A stretch of DNA of 64,000 nt, from assembly GCA_020916435.1 (NCBI GenBank), contig CM037092.1, positions 81,540,817 to 81,604,816 of the forward strand. The letters run 5' to 3'. The notes under the pieces are model-generated. The model saw only the letters and a list, made by a program, of their open reading frames with translations. It did no database searches and was not told the DNA's origin. Origin of the DNA: Oxytropis ochrocephala (taxonomy: Eukaryota; Streptophyta; Magnoliopsida; Fabales; Fabaceae). The stretch's first letter is position 1. Each line of letters starts with the position of its first letter. A program made the position numbers and the translations under genes. Positions 1 through 10,637 of the stretch are shown here, in pieces.

Positions 1-393
1 GTCTCCTCGGCCACGGCTAGGTAGAGGTAAAGGGTTTCTCCGTTTTCGGGCCTCAGGAGGATCGGTGGCTCGGACAAGATCCTCTTTAGATCTGATAGGG
101 CGTTTTCGCATTCTGGAGTCCACTGGAATTCTACCCCCTTTTTAAGGACCTTAAAGAATTGCAGAGACCGATTGGCTGCCTTTGAGACAAACCTGGAGAG
201 TGCTGCTATCATGCCAGTTAGCTTTTGTACTTCTTTCTTCGTAGTAGGCGAGCGCATGTTGGTAACCGCCCGGCATTTGTCCGGGTTGGCCTCGATGCCT
301 CTCTTGGTCAGATAGAAACTAAGGAATTTTCCCGCTCGGACCCCGAAAATGCATTTCTCGGGGTTGAACCTGAGGTTGTTCTTTCTTGCTTCT
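1..393 (-). pseudogene. Tat-lineage Ty3/gypsy RT-RNase H fragment (element A, distal part)
   Basis: Read on the minus strand this encodes the end of a gypsy reverse transcriptase and the start of RNase H. It includes KFLSFYLTKRGIEANPDKC-like sequence, a TTKKEVQKLTGMIAALSRF thumb/connection segment and PPILLRPENGETLYLYLAVA at the RNase H start. It is nearly identical in layout to the homologous part of the second element at 12456-12850. The left window edge cuts the RNase H. At 393 homology stops abruptly in the middle of the RT and resumes at 3680, so this is the downstream half of an element split by a foreign block. It is not a functional gene, since the rest of pol is separated from it. 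Lineage assignment is by similarity to the other two pol copies in the window. Confidence 0.85.
276..393. repeat. 118 bp direct repeat, copy 1
   Basis: These 118 bases of Tat RT sequence recur at 3680-3797 with one difference seen by eye (ACTAAGG versus ACTGAGG). Together the two copies flank the 3286 bp block 394-3679. The copy ends at CTTGCTTCT on both sides. This is far longer than the 5 bp duplication left by an LTR-retrotransposon integrase. Confidence 0.85.
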
Positions 394-1088
394 AGACAAT
401 TAAGCACAAATCAAATTTAACTCATATGCACCGCAAAACAATCAACTTATGGCAGAGACGTCAATCAAGTGTAACAATTTTCAACAAGCAATCTTCAAAT
501 ATTGTTCAGTGTATACTTACCACGGTTAGGTCATATAAAAATTATTTTCTATATTCTAACAAACTAATCAAGCAATCAATCAAATTAGAATTATTAGTGC
601 ATGCATCCAAATTTAATAATAGCCATGAGGTATTGTCGCCTCTTTCATTGGGGATGAGTGATTGGGGTGATCAGTCCCTCCTACTCATGCAACCAACTAA
701 TTAAGGTCACAAAAACTACTTTCTTTCAATTTATAACTACCACATTAAAAGATTTTTAACGCAGTCTGGAGTGCGAAGGCGTCGTCACGACTTTCACTCA
801 CTTGACATCGTTAGAACTCTTTTAATCACACATATCTTAATGATACAAACAACAGTTGTGAACAGACAAAATCAATGCTACAACCACCAGTTACACAGTT
901 CCGTCACATATACCTCAATAGATCAATATAACTTGCAATCGCTATCCATCAAATAATTTACAAGACATGTCAATGAAAGAACAAACCAACAAGGTCACAA
1001 TAATAAACAACAACATGATTATGATTCAGAACGAGTACTAAGACTCGAGGGTTAACAGACTCGACAATTTGGCTGGACGGACCGAACT

Positions 1089-1100
1089 GCTTTGATACCA
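1089..1100 (-). other. Primer binding site, initiator-tRNA-Met type
   Basis: On the minus strand this reads TGGTATCAAAGC, a close match to the plant TGGTATCAGAGC site that pairs with the 3' end of initiator tRNA-Met. It lies four bases beyond the LTR edge TGTAACACCC (plus-strand view, 1105), the position expected for minus-strand reverse-transcription priming. One base differs from the common site. Confidence 0.65.
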
Positions 1101-1708
1101 CTAATGTAACACCCCCTTTCTATTTAATACTATTTAGTCAATTTTAAAATCAGAGATTTCAAAAATATTCCACGCACCTCAAAGAGAGTGCTACATTTCT
1201 TCAAAACACCTTACATAACTCTAAAATAGTAATTAAAATAAACTCCAGAATACGATACATAGCACCAACAAGTCTGAGATTCAAATAGTACAATAGCGGA
1301 AGATAGTAGTTTAACATAATAGTTCAAAACATAATAAAATAACAACTACTAAATATTCCCCCCGGTGCTACGTATCAGAGCCGACTCGACCACACTAGAA
1401 GAAGGATCTCTAAACACCTTTAGTCATCAGTCACTGCGCAGTTCTGCAGGCATACGAGGCAACACGACGCAGTAAGGTGAGTCTCTTTACATAAATAATA
1501 ACAAGTAAGATAAGCATTATAATAGGAAAGCAACTATCAACACCAATCCACAACAATTAAGGCATTTACCATATAATTATAACATCAAGAAATATTAGTA
1601 ATGGAACAATCAAACATCACCAAGATTCCCTAAGACAGTATGAGTGTATGCATGTATACAATATGCATGTGGATCCATCACCATCGCTATAAGCCTCAAG
1701 GGCACCCA

Positions 1709-1930
1709 TCGCTTTGGCCGAAGCCCCCGTCGCTTTGGCCGAAGCCCACATCGCTTTATACATATGATTTATGCGACACCATGACAATGCACCACAACAC
1801 AATACATCTACCACAACATTCGTTGACTCATCACTCAATCATCTCCACAACACAACCCGTCGCTTTGGCCGAAGCCTACACATCGTTTAATCATCACCAC
1901 AACACAACCCGTCGCTTTGGCCGAAGCCTA
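1709..1930. repeat. Short interspersed repeats CGCTTTGGCCGAAGCC
   Basis: The 16-mer CGCTTTGGCCGAAGCC occurs four times (near 1710, 1731, 1861 and 1914). The core TTGGCCGAA is close to palindromic. The last two copies sit in a direct repeat of about 53 bp with ACACATCG and TCACCACAACACAACC between. It lies in the probable LTR. Confidence 0.75.
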
Positions 1931-2205
1931 CACATCGCTTAATCCTCACCACAACACCCCACACCTCATTTATTACATTAAATCTCACACCAAGAATTAA
2001 ATCCCATCTAAGGACCTTCTCAACACTCAAGGACCATTTTGACACACCAAAGATTAATTTAGCACCTAAGGACCATACTAGCACTCAAGGACTATTTTGA
2101 CACCATTAGGATTAATTTAATACTTAGGGACTAATTTGACACTTAAGGACTAATTTTAGACTCCAAGGGACCAAAACAACACTTAGACACTCTTAGGCAC
2201 CAATA

Positions 2206-2745
2206 GGCGCCAAGGGGCGGCCATTTGGCGCCCCCTCTAGCACACACCCAAGACAAGGCGCACAACTAGGCGCCAAGGGCAGCCATTTTGGCGCCCACAC
2301 CGTGTCACTCCAGCAACACACACACACAGCGCACACACAGGCACTGCACCACGCACACAACCGCCAAATTCCAGGGAATTGGCGCCCCCTGCCTGCACAC
2401 CGTGCCACACTTGCCCAGACTCACACACACGCACCCTGGCGCCAAATTCCCAGGGAATTGGCGCCCCCCGCATGCATCGAGCCACACCCGCCTGACACAA
2501 CACCAGCGCCAAACCTCAGGAATTGGCGCGCCAAAGACACACGCACGCCCGCCATAATTTTAACAATGGACTGGGCGCCATTTTTTCCCAAAGAAATGGT
2601 GCCTCGCACTCCAAAGACACACTCAACCGAACAGCTAGCACATCAGGCGCCATTTTGCCCAGCAAATGGCGCCCCCACCCCTCTCGCACAACCTCACTTA
2701 AACACAACACTACCTAGGCGCCATTTCCTTGTGAAATTGGCGCCC
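2206..2745. repeat. Array of GGCGCC palindromes
   Basis: About a dozen GGCGCC sites fall in 540 bases, many paired as GGCGCCA...TGGCGCC with 10-25 bases between (for example 2206/2227, 2439/2460, 2646/2668 and 2717/2739). Each pair can form a hairpin. The surrounding DNA is AC-rich (ACACACA runs). Overlapping open frames on both strands here come from composition, not coding. Confidence 0.8.
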
Positions 2746-3664
2746 CTCCTCAAACACACCAAACCAAAACAACTCAAACACTCTTTCATTTAACAATTCA
2801 ACTCTTAATTTAACAACACCCATCTAGGCAATTAATCAACATCATTTAATTGACATATTCCCACATTTCTTCACATTGAGGTATTTAATCAAACACATGG
2901 CATGCACAATTCACAACACACTTATTTCCAACATCAAGCATCATGGTATCACCAAATTAAATACACTTACAACAACCAACATAGAATTAACACAACTCAA
3001 ACAATCAAATCATCCTAGAGCTATTCCACACATAACACATATCATACAAGTTATTATATAGGTAAAGTAGAGCCCCCTAACCTTGAATGAGCTAGAAACT
3101 CCAAGCTAACACCAAAAACCACAAAATGGAGTATCCCCACCCTCCTTTCATTTGAAACGAACCCCTCCTCTCTTGGGTAACAATGGTGAATCAACAAAAG
3201 AAATGGAAATGAGGGTTAAAGACTACCACACTACAAAGAGGGAAGAAAATGGGAAACAATGGACAAAAGAACTCCACTTACCAAACAAAATCCAAGAAAA
3301 AGCTCCTTCCTTTTTCCTTCCTCCTTGCGTCGGCCTTCTCCTCCCTTCTCCCTCAATTTTCTTCTTTTCTTTCTTTGAATGGGACACAATGAGACCCTAA
3401 CTTAGGAACCCCTAGGTTTATGACTAGAAATTGGGCTCACTAATGGCCATTGGGCCTTATTTACACCCCTCCAATTTAATTTAACTCACCTCCTGTAATA
3501 AAATAAATCCCACTTGATTATCTCATTTAAATAAAATACTCACCATTTAATTACCCTATATTTAGTTTAATATAGACAACTAAAACAATCACTTAATTAC
3601 TTTAGCTAAATAATCGCTTAATTAAATTAATTAAATAATCACCTAATTAAATTAGTTGAATAAT

Positions 3665-5155
3665 TCACCTAATTAATTTTTTGTCCGGGTTGGCCTCGAT
3701 GCCTCTCTTGGTCAGATAGAAACTGAGGAATTTTCCCGCTCGGACCCCGAAAATGCATTTCTCGGGGTTGAACCTGAGGTTGTTCTTTCTTGCTTCTGTG
3801 AAGATTTCCTCGAGGTCGGTGACATGGTGTTCGTCGGCTTTGCTTTTGACAATCATATCGTCTAGATATACTTCCACCACTCGCCCGAGTTGGTCTCGGA
3901 AGACTTTGTTCATCATGCGCTGGTAGGTAGCGCCGGCATTTTTCAAACCGAAAGGCATTACCCGGTAGCAAAAGTTTCCCCGATCGGTCATGAACACTGT
4001 CTTTTCCTGGTCAAGAGGGTTCATAGCTATTTGGTTGTAGCCGGAGTAGGCGTCTAGGAAAGAGAGTAGCATGTAACCCGAGGCATTATCTACTAACCTG
4101 TCAATGCTTGGTACTGGGAACGCATCCTTCGGGCAAGCCTTGTTTAGATCGGTGTAATCCACACACATTCTCCACTTTCCGTTGGCCTTTTTGACCAAAA
4201 CCACGTTGGATAACCAGGTCGTGTATTTGACCTCTTTGATGAAGCCCGCGGAGAGTAGATCATCCACTGCCTTGGAGGCTGCTTCAGCCTTTTCTTCGCA
4301 TTGAACTCGTCATCGTTGAGCCACGTATTTGGCGTTCGGATTTACGACCAAATGGTGACAGGCGACTTCAAGAGGAATCCCGGGCATTTCGGAGGCTGAC
4401 CATGCAAAGAGATCGGCGTTACGCCGTGGACAGGCGATTAGGGCTTCCTCCACTTCGAGGCTGAGATCGGATCCGATCGTGACAGTCCTTGCAGGATTGT
4501 CGCCCAAAGGTATTTCTCGGAATGTCCCTTGGGGCTCGGGACGCTTATTCTTCTTTTTGAGCTCCCGGGCGAGCTCGTCATCGGATTCTTCGCCTGGGCT
4601 GTCCGGGTCGTAACGTGCGTCCACATCGGCAAGATTCACTTCCAATGCAGTTGCTAGGGGATGCGTCGGCTCGGGCGGTTGGCGACGCAGACCATAGAAA
4701 GAGAGATCGTGGCACCACCTTGCTGCTTCCAAGTCGGCGGGTATAGTGATGACATCACCATCGAGGGAATGGAATTTCATGGAGAGATGAACTGTTGAGG
4801 CGACGGAACCTAGCTTTGCCAAAGTTGGTCCCCCAATAATGCAGTAATATGGCGAGAGCACGTGAATGGCTAAGAAAGAGGTTTTCACGGCTCTGGCAAG
4901 CCTTCCTTCGCCGTATGTGACGAATGTCTTGAAATAGCCGAGAGGGTTTGCAACCTTTTCCCCGAGGATGGTGAGACTGGGTCCCAAGTAGGGAATGAGG
5001 CCCTCAGGCGAGAGACCGAACGCCGGGAGGAGATCCTAGAACATGATGTCCACCGTGCTATTCTGGTCGACGAGAATGCGTCCTACCTTGACCCCGGCGA
5101 TGGTAGCGGAAATAATCAGGGGGATGCCCTCGTTGGGTTCCCCGAGTAGGAAATC
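3665..5155 (-). pseudogene. Tat-lineage gypsy protease-reverse transcriptase (element A), degraded
   Basis: Minus-strand retropepsin-like region (about 5155-4310) followed by RT (4316-3680). The protease has GRILVDQNSTVDIMF where an active family member has D-T/S-G, then the flap-side GGPTLAKLGSVASTVHLSMK block. The RT shows YTTWLSNVVLVKKANGKWRM, VDYTDLNKACPKDAFPVPSI, FLDAYSGYNQI, MPFGLKNAGATYQRMMNK and the catalytic YLDDMIV. A TGA stop lies between the protease linker and RT (AQR*RVQCEEK). Downstream RT is split off to 1-393. There is no gag: sequence next to the LTR runs straight into the protease. It is dead, and if transcribed could only be mobilised in trans. The stop, the changed active site and the split make this certain. 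Confidence 0.9.
3680..3797. repeat. 118 bp direct repeat, copy 2
   Basis: Second copy of 276-393. It is continuous with the intact upstream part of the Tat A reverse transcriptase at 3798-4316, so this copy is in its native context on the 5' side of the gene, just as copy 1 is on the 3' side. Confidence 0.85.
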
Positions 5156-5341
5156 ATTGTCAAAGAACGTGATCGGCTCTTTCAGGAACGGCCTTCGTGG
5201 TGCCGGAACGGCTGTTGCTAGGGCGATCTAGCGCCATTTGCGTTTGACTGCGCGCCTGGACATTCCCGTCGGCATGGAAAACCCTACAACGTGTCTCATA
5301 ACTTCGTCCGAGAAAATAGAACGAGCGGAAGGCAGACAACC

Positions 5342-5359
5342 TCCCATTGTGGTCGCCAA
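5342..5359 (-). other. Primer binding site region of Tat element A
   Basis: Minus-strand sequence directly after the LTR end reads TTGGCGACCACAATGGGA. The same block (TTGGCGACCACAGTGGGA) follows LTR C at 52791-52808. It begins with TGG, as expected for pairing to a tRNA 3' CCA, and its conservation between two copies supports a PBS. I do not name the tRNA. Confidence 0.65.
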
Positions 5360-5774
5360 TGTTCGATCTTGAACTCGGAAGTTACCTTGTTCGAAGAGTT
5401 ACTGGATCCTGCTTTCTCGGGGTTGGACGGTGATCCTCGGAATTGAGAAGGCGTCCTCGAGGATCCGAGTGCGTTTGGAGCCCACGTCGGGTGGGGGTGT
5501 ACCTGCAAGCACTCTAATGCCTAAGTCAGTAGACGAATGAGGCGGAATGTGCAAGAATGAAAAGCGTACCTGGATGGAGAGCCCTGCAGCTCTATTTATA
5601 GGCGTTGGAGGTCCGTCTTGACCGTTAGATCAAATGGCGCGATCCTGGCCGTCGGCTTTGCGTTCCCGAGCGGAGGGTGTTGCGCCTGGCTTTGGGCGTG
5701 TATTCAGGCCGTGCTGAGCGAGGATATTGGGCCTGGCCCAATACCCAATGGGGCCTTTTGCCTAGGCCGGAACA
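5360..5774 (-). repeat. LTR of Tat element A (5' LTR), 415 bp
   Basis: Bounded by TGTTCGATC (plus view) and CCGGAACA, giving the 5 bp inverted ends TGTTC/GAACA. Homologous LTRs lie at 10012-10420 and 52809-53224. Shared blocks are CCCACGTCGGGTGGGG (about 5481), GATG/AATGCCTAAGTCA and a minus-strand TATA box (CTATAAATAG, 5592-5601), 90-110 bases after a conserved promoter-like segment. With PBS on its left, this is the 5' LTR of a minus-strand element. The 3' LTR is beyond the left window edge. Confidence 0.85.
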
Positions 5775-8700
5775 CTTACCAACTCCTTCAATCCACGAAC
5801 CCTAATCTCACACCGTTGAGCATTTCGAACTGCGAACCCTAATTTCATACTGAGAAGCATTTCTGGGTTGTTCTTCAGCCAGATAAATGTTATTTCGTTC
5901 TGGGTTATGGTTTTTTTGGGTTGTTCTTCAGAAGGGGTTTTTTTCTGGGTTTCTTCAGAAGGGTTTTTTCTGGAAATTAGGCTTGGAAATTTGGGTTTGG
6001 TTAATCAAGTTAATATGTTAATCAAGTTCATAGGTTTGGTTATTATTGAATGATTATTGATTAATTTCTATTTATCAGCAATGATTTGGATGATGTTGTT
6101 CTTCCTATTCTTGTAGTTGTAGCATCAGAAATCACAACATTTTGTTTTGGTGCTGGAATTTGTGCTTTAACAAAGCTTCCATTAGTGAAGGCTTCCTTTT
6201 TCACTTTGGATCTTTCTAATTTATCAGCAATGAGTTTCTGTATGTGTTTAAATTTTGGACTTTGATGTGCAGATTTTTTTCTCCCCTTGTTCTGTGATGA
6301 CAGTTATTTTTTCTCCCCTTGTTCTGTTAGAGCATTGTTTGTTGTGCAGATTTGTGTTTCATTTTTATTGACTTACTTTGTTATGTTGTAGGAAAATTCA
6401 ATGTCGTTGCAGGATGATATCTTGGACTTTACACTACCAGAAAATTTTGAAGAGCCGGAGGAAAATACCACACCAGTTGCCTCGGGAGCTACATTACCAC
6501 CTCTTCTGAAACCTTCTAAGCGTAAGACTCGATCCGATGTGTGGGACCACTTTGAGCAATAAAATGAAATATACGCTAAATGTAAGTATTGTGGAGACTT
6601 AATAAAGTATAAGAGTGGAACAAGTTCAATGAGGAACCATTTGGCTAGATGCAAGGTGTCCCCTAGCCTATAAATGCATCAAACAAAAGCCAAAGGAAAA
6701 CACCGCCAAATGCTACCGAAGGACAAGTAGCATCTTCACCAAGCTACTCGAAATTTGACCAAGCAGCCTGCCGACTTCAGCTTGCGAAGACAATTGTAAG
6801 TGCGGAGCTCCCATTTCATTTTGTGGAGAATGAAGAATTTCAGAAGTTCATGAATATGATGCAGCCTCGTTTTGACATTCCATCACGATCTACAGTTAGA
6901 CGTGATATTTGGGCCCTTTATCTCGAAGAGAAGGATAAGTTGAAAGCAATTTTTCAAAACATTGTGGGAGGGTTTATCTGACAACAGACACATGGACCTC
7001 GGCTCAAAATCTCACTTACATGAGTTTGACTGCTCATTATGTTAATTGTGAATGGAAGGAAGCTTCAAAAGAAAATCATTAACTTCTGTCAAATTACGGG
7101 GCACTCGGGAGAGGCCATTGCAAGGTACATTGAAGGGTTTCTGAATGAGTGGGAGCTAAAACGTGTTTTGACCATAACCGTTGACAATGCTTCAGCGAAT
7201 GACGCTGGGTTGAGATACTTGAAGAGCAATCTTGGGACAACCTTGTCCTAGATGGAAGTTGTATCCATATGCGTTGTTGTGCGCACATTTTGAACCTAAT
7301 TGTCAAGGAAGGGCTAAAAGAGATTGATATCTCCATTATGAGGATTCGAGCTGCTGTTAAATTTGTCAAGGTTACTCCCGCAAGAGAAAGAAAGTTCATG
7401 GATTGTGCAGAGAGTGAAAGGATTGCCGAAAAAAGTGCTCTTATCCTCGATGTTGATACAAGATGGAATTCGACGTTCTACATGCTATGGTCCGCACTAA
7501 AGTATCATAGTGCCTTTTCCTTGTTTCAATTGAGAGACAAGGCATTTAAACATGAGATGGAAAAGAAAAACAAGGGCCTACTTGAAAAGGAAGATTGGGA
7601 TCAAGCTAAAGCCGTGTTACTTTTTTGGAAATGTTCATGGATTCTACTAAAAGTATGTCTGGAACCTCTTATGTCACTAGCAATCTCTACATGAAAGAGG
7701 TTTTTAATATTGGGTCAAAGATCCGGAAACATATGGAGAGTAGCAACCAGAGCATAAAGAAAATGGCAGAGAGCATGAAAACCAAATTCGACAAATATTG
7801 GGGAGATCCCGGCTCAATCAAGATTTTGCTATGTATTGCTGTCATCCTTGATCCTAGGATGAAGTATTCATTTGTGGAATATCATATTGGTGTTTTATGT
7901 GTTGATGATACGCAGGCCACTGAATTGAAGCTTAAAGTGATGACTTCCCTAAAATCACTTTATGCTCAATATCAAGGTATAGAGCTTACTAGCCAATCAG
8001 ACTCATAGCTGGATGATGATGATGAAGACGATCCGATGTACATCTATCTAAGAAAAACTGGGCGCACAGCTGATCCGCAATCAGAGATCGACAGGTATTT
8101 AAAGGAAGCATCTGAACCTTACAACAAAAATGTAAGTTTCGATATATTAGGTTGGTGGAAAGTCAACTCTGTACGGTTCCCCATCCTTTCAAGCATAGCT
8201 CGAGAGGTGTTGGCAATTCCCGTTTCAACGGTGGCATCTGAATGTGCATTCAGCACGGGAGGAAGAGTACTCGGAGGACCCTGAAGAGATTGGTTGAAAG
8301 GGCAACCTCACTATCTATTTAACGAGGAGGACCCTGAAGAGATCCTTAGATTTGATCAAGGTAAATTTATAACAACATTTTATTTTGTTTGGTTCATATT
8401 TTCGTGTTTTACGGATGAAATAATTTTTGTTTTGCAGAAATATGCTCTCAAGACCGTCGTCTTAACCTTGATGACTGAGGACTTCATTCTAGCTTATTTA
8501 CTATTATCGCTAATATTAGGTTTGAATCAATCTGTCAATTTATTCTCTTGTATATTTTCTAATTCACTGCTGCTCCTGCTTAGAATTTAACAAATGATCC
8601 AGATTTAGCTTAGCTAAACATATACGTCCTTCTGCTACATTCTAGCTTGTGTGTGAAGTGTGATTTGAGGACTTTTGGCTGAAAAGTAGAATATATGATG

Positions 8701-9472
8701 GTTCTGATTATTAGTGCATTTGATATCATAAAAAATTTAAATGATTGTTTACAGAAATATGTGTGTATTTAATGTGAAAATGGTAGTATCAATGTTCTCT
8801 ACTTATTTTCAATTTTGGGTCTAGTTTGAAGAATCATTTGTGTGGAATTTCTAATGTTTAAATATTCGGAAGAGCAACTGGATTTGGTTTGCAAGTTAAA
8901 ATAATGTTATGTATGATTTGGGACTGATTATTGACTTTATCTTTCTTGTCATAATTCAGGAATGCAGCAATGTCAAAGGTGAAGTGAGCTAGCATATGGC
9001 AAAGATAGTGTACTGGCAGAGAGAGATAGACAGTTTATTTTGGTTTTAAATGATATAACAGTTTTAGACTTAGTTTATTTTGATTTTATAAACTGTAATT
9101 TTAACAATTCGGTAAAAGTTCAGATTTATTTTGGTTTTATAAACTATAATTTTAACAGTTCGGTAAAAGTTCGGAAAGTTCACTAATGATTCAAGAAAAG
9201 TTCGGATTTATTTTGGTTTTATAAGCTGCAAACCGAACTGTTAGCATAAAAGTTCAGTTCAATATTAATAGTTTAGTAAAAGTTCAGTTCAGTAAAAGTT
9301 CAGTTAAAATTTCACTAATGATTCAGTTTTGATAAAGCGCGGAATCGAAGCTGTTAGTGTAGTTCGATTGATTCACGAATCATGTTAGTGCGGTCGGTTC
9401 CGTTCACGAATCAAGCTTTTAAGAGTTCGATTCGGTTCGATTCTCTCGTGAATCGAACCATGAACAACCCTA
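5775..9472 (+). mobile_element. hAT-family transposon remnant
   Basis: Contains a BED-finger/hAT transposase pseudogene and a right terminal region rich in AAGTTCGG/AAGTTCAG subterminal repeats (9050-9340). It ends in TCGAACCATGAACAACCCTA near 9472, a plausible hAT terminus (TAGGGTTGTTCATGGTTCGA on the other strand). The left terminus was not found; LTR A abuts the 5' leader at 5774, so the left end may have been lost or displaced. The first 600 bases (5775-6400) look like leader and intron: T-rich, with a 3' splice-like TTATGTTGTAG just before the start codon. Confidence 0.75.
6401..8360 (+). pseudogene. hAT transposase (RICESLEEPER-like), multiple stops
   Basis: The ATG at 6401 follows a splice-like TTGTAG. 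The N-terminal part is acidic, then comes a BED zinc finger (KCKYCGDLIKYKSGTSSMRN then HLARC; about 6520-6660). Further on are AELPFHFVENEEFQKFM, LTITVDNASANDAGLRYLKS (catalytic-domain Asp region, about 7175-7230), MRCCAHILNLIVKEGLKEID, LDVDTRWNSTFYML and an hAT C-terminal dimerisation block WWKVNSVRFPILSSIAREVL then ASECAFSTGGRVL (8150-8270). In-frame stops at about 6559, 6671, 6979 and 7249 plus frameshifts make it a pseudogene. A short direct duplication of GGACCCTGAAGAGAT (about 8276 and 8328) sits at its 3' end. hAT enzymes cut and paste DNA in the nucleus; this copy cannot. Confidence 0.88.
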
Positions 9473-9476
9473 CCTG

Positions 9477-9710
9477 GCAGTTCCCCTTTACTAAAAGGTG
9501 CATCACCCAAAAAGAACAAACATGCATCCTCTAAGAAGAATATGATCGTTGCACAGAAGCAGGTGGTAAGTGTTGCTGATCTGGCTCCGGAGAAAGAACC
9601 ATGTTCAATTGTGGTGAGGGTTTTACGGAAATGGGCCGTCTACACAGTCAAAGGTGGCGATAAATCTGTTTTAGTCAAGTTAGTGTTCGTCGACAAAGAG
9701 GTTATCTTTC
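9477..9710 (+). pseudogene. Replication protein A large-subunit-like N-terminal fragment
   Basis: After an open lysine-rich lead (SPKKNKHASSKKN) the translation reads VSVADLAPEKEPCSIVVRVL, then RKWAVYTV and a segment ending VKLVFVDKE. This pattern (x-DL-P-K-PW-I-VRV-RKW) is the N-terminal OB-fold of the plant RPA1/DUF223 family, which includes host RPA70 paralogues and Helitron-carried copies. The exon could end at GAG/GTTATC (9710). Nothing coding follows before LTR B at 10012. A C-terminal RPA-like fragment on the same strand at 22506-23525 may be the rest of the same gene, separated by nested transposons. Confidence 0.6.
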
Positions 9711-10011
9711 TTCATAAAATACTACACTTTTTCCACAAAAAGGATTCGCATTATACCAAATATCCTGTATGTAAACATATTTCGATAGAACTACAAGTCA
9801 TGGACTCAATGAGAAAGTTTTTACAGTTATAAATTTGACCTTAATCCATTGTAACCATATTTTCACATTAGTATTTGAGTGGCAATTTCCGGTCTTTTAA
9901 TGTTCTAGGGAATTGAATCCACATGTTTTCCAGATCTGCATGTTTTGACATGGTGTTTTTTTTCTATAGATTGCATAATAATAAAAATCATCATGGTTAT
10001 GGTATAGTATA

Positions 10012-10420
10012 TGTTCAGTCCTAAACTCAAAAGTTACCTCGTCCGGGGAGTTAGGAGGGTTCTGCTTCTCGGGGCTCGTTTGCTGGCTTCGGAACGAGAG
10101 AAATGTCTTCGAATGTCTGAGTATTAATCCGTCCCACGTCGGGTGGGGGTGTACCTGCAGACACTCTGATGCCTAAGTCAGTGAGAGAATAAGCGGACTG
10201 TGCAAGAATGAGAGCGTACCTGGAATTGGAGACCGAGAGCTCTATTTATAGACGAGGGCGCTTGAATCGTTGGATCTCGCGCAAATGAATCCGGGCCGTC
10301 GATCCTCTACAATGCGCGCTTTAGACGCTTGCCGTTGGATCGCTTGTGGGCCGAGTCTTGGCATTGGATGTGGGCGTGCCCAAGCGTTCGAAAAAAGGGG
10401 TCTCAGCCCAGGTCGGAACA
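10012..10420 (-). repeat. LTR of Tat element B (3' LTR), 409 bp
   Basis: Ends TGTTCAGTC...GTCGGAACA, same TGTTC/GAACA termini as LTR A and C. It contains CCCACGTCGGGTGGGGG (about 10133), the GATGCCTAAGTCAGTGA block and a minus-strand TATA box (10242-10251). There is no PBS on the left (GGTATAGTATA instead) and a polypurine tract on the right, so it is the 3' LTR of a minus-strand element whose body is 10421-13825. Confidence 0.85.
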
Positions 10421-10434
10421 GTGGGCCCCCAAGT
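10421..10434 (-). other. Polypurine tract of Tat element B
   Basis: On the minus strand ACTTGGGGGCCCAC lies directly before the LTR start TGTTCC, the expected place and G-rich character for plus-strand priming in reverse transcription. Confidence 0.6.
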
Positions 10435-10637
10435 CGAGGGCGAGAGAGTGATGAGATTGGCCTCGGCTTGTCAGTCAATAGATCGATAGGTGCAAGTTCT
10501 CGACTTGGTGGGTCAGATCCGTCCGTCGTTGGGATTCGTCGTATACTCCGAGAAAGACCGTGCGGATAAGTACCTGAGAAAGACCGTGCTACTCTGGCTT
10601 TGACGATGGCCTCGGCTAGTTGTGCCCGATCGCTGAC

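Larger units (their letters stand above)
394..3679 (-). mobile_element. Foreign block inside Tat element A, LTR-retrotransposon-like
   Basis: This non-coding AT-rich block interrupts the RT of Tat element A and is bounded by the 118 bp direct repeat. It has a minus-strand primer binding site at 1089-1100 next to a TGTAACACCC-type LTR edge at 1105. The long segment to its right therefore looks like a 5' LTR of a minus-strand element, and 394-1088 like adjacent internal sequence. No gag or pol coding was found. The edge type resembles long-LTR chromovirus elements (Tekay-like), but that is inference from termini alone. Open reading frames here are short and overlap on both strands in low-complexity sequence, so I call no gene. 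Confidence 0.5.
1105..3679 (-). repeat. Probable long LTR segment with TGTAACACCC edge
   Basis: The plus-strand left edge is TGTAACACCCCC, the usual inverted terminal motif of several plant gypsy LTRs, with a PBS just outside. The other edge is not clear: the block ends in an AT-rich stretch without an obvious terminal CA. Inside are the CGCTTTGGCCGAAGCC repeats, the GGCGCC palindrome array, and a pyrimidine-rich stretch near 3305-3370 with minus-strand GAAAGAAAAGAAG character. The length (about 2.6 kb) would be long but not unknown for Tekay-type LTRs. The boundary at 3679 is that of the 118 bp duplication and need not be the true LTR end. Confidence 0.4.

Noticed and set aside
2193..2793. 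Overlapping long reading frames on both strands
   Set aside because: They coincide with the GGCGCC/ACAC-rich repeat array, use biased residues (Cys, Val, Ala, Thr, His) and match no family.
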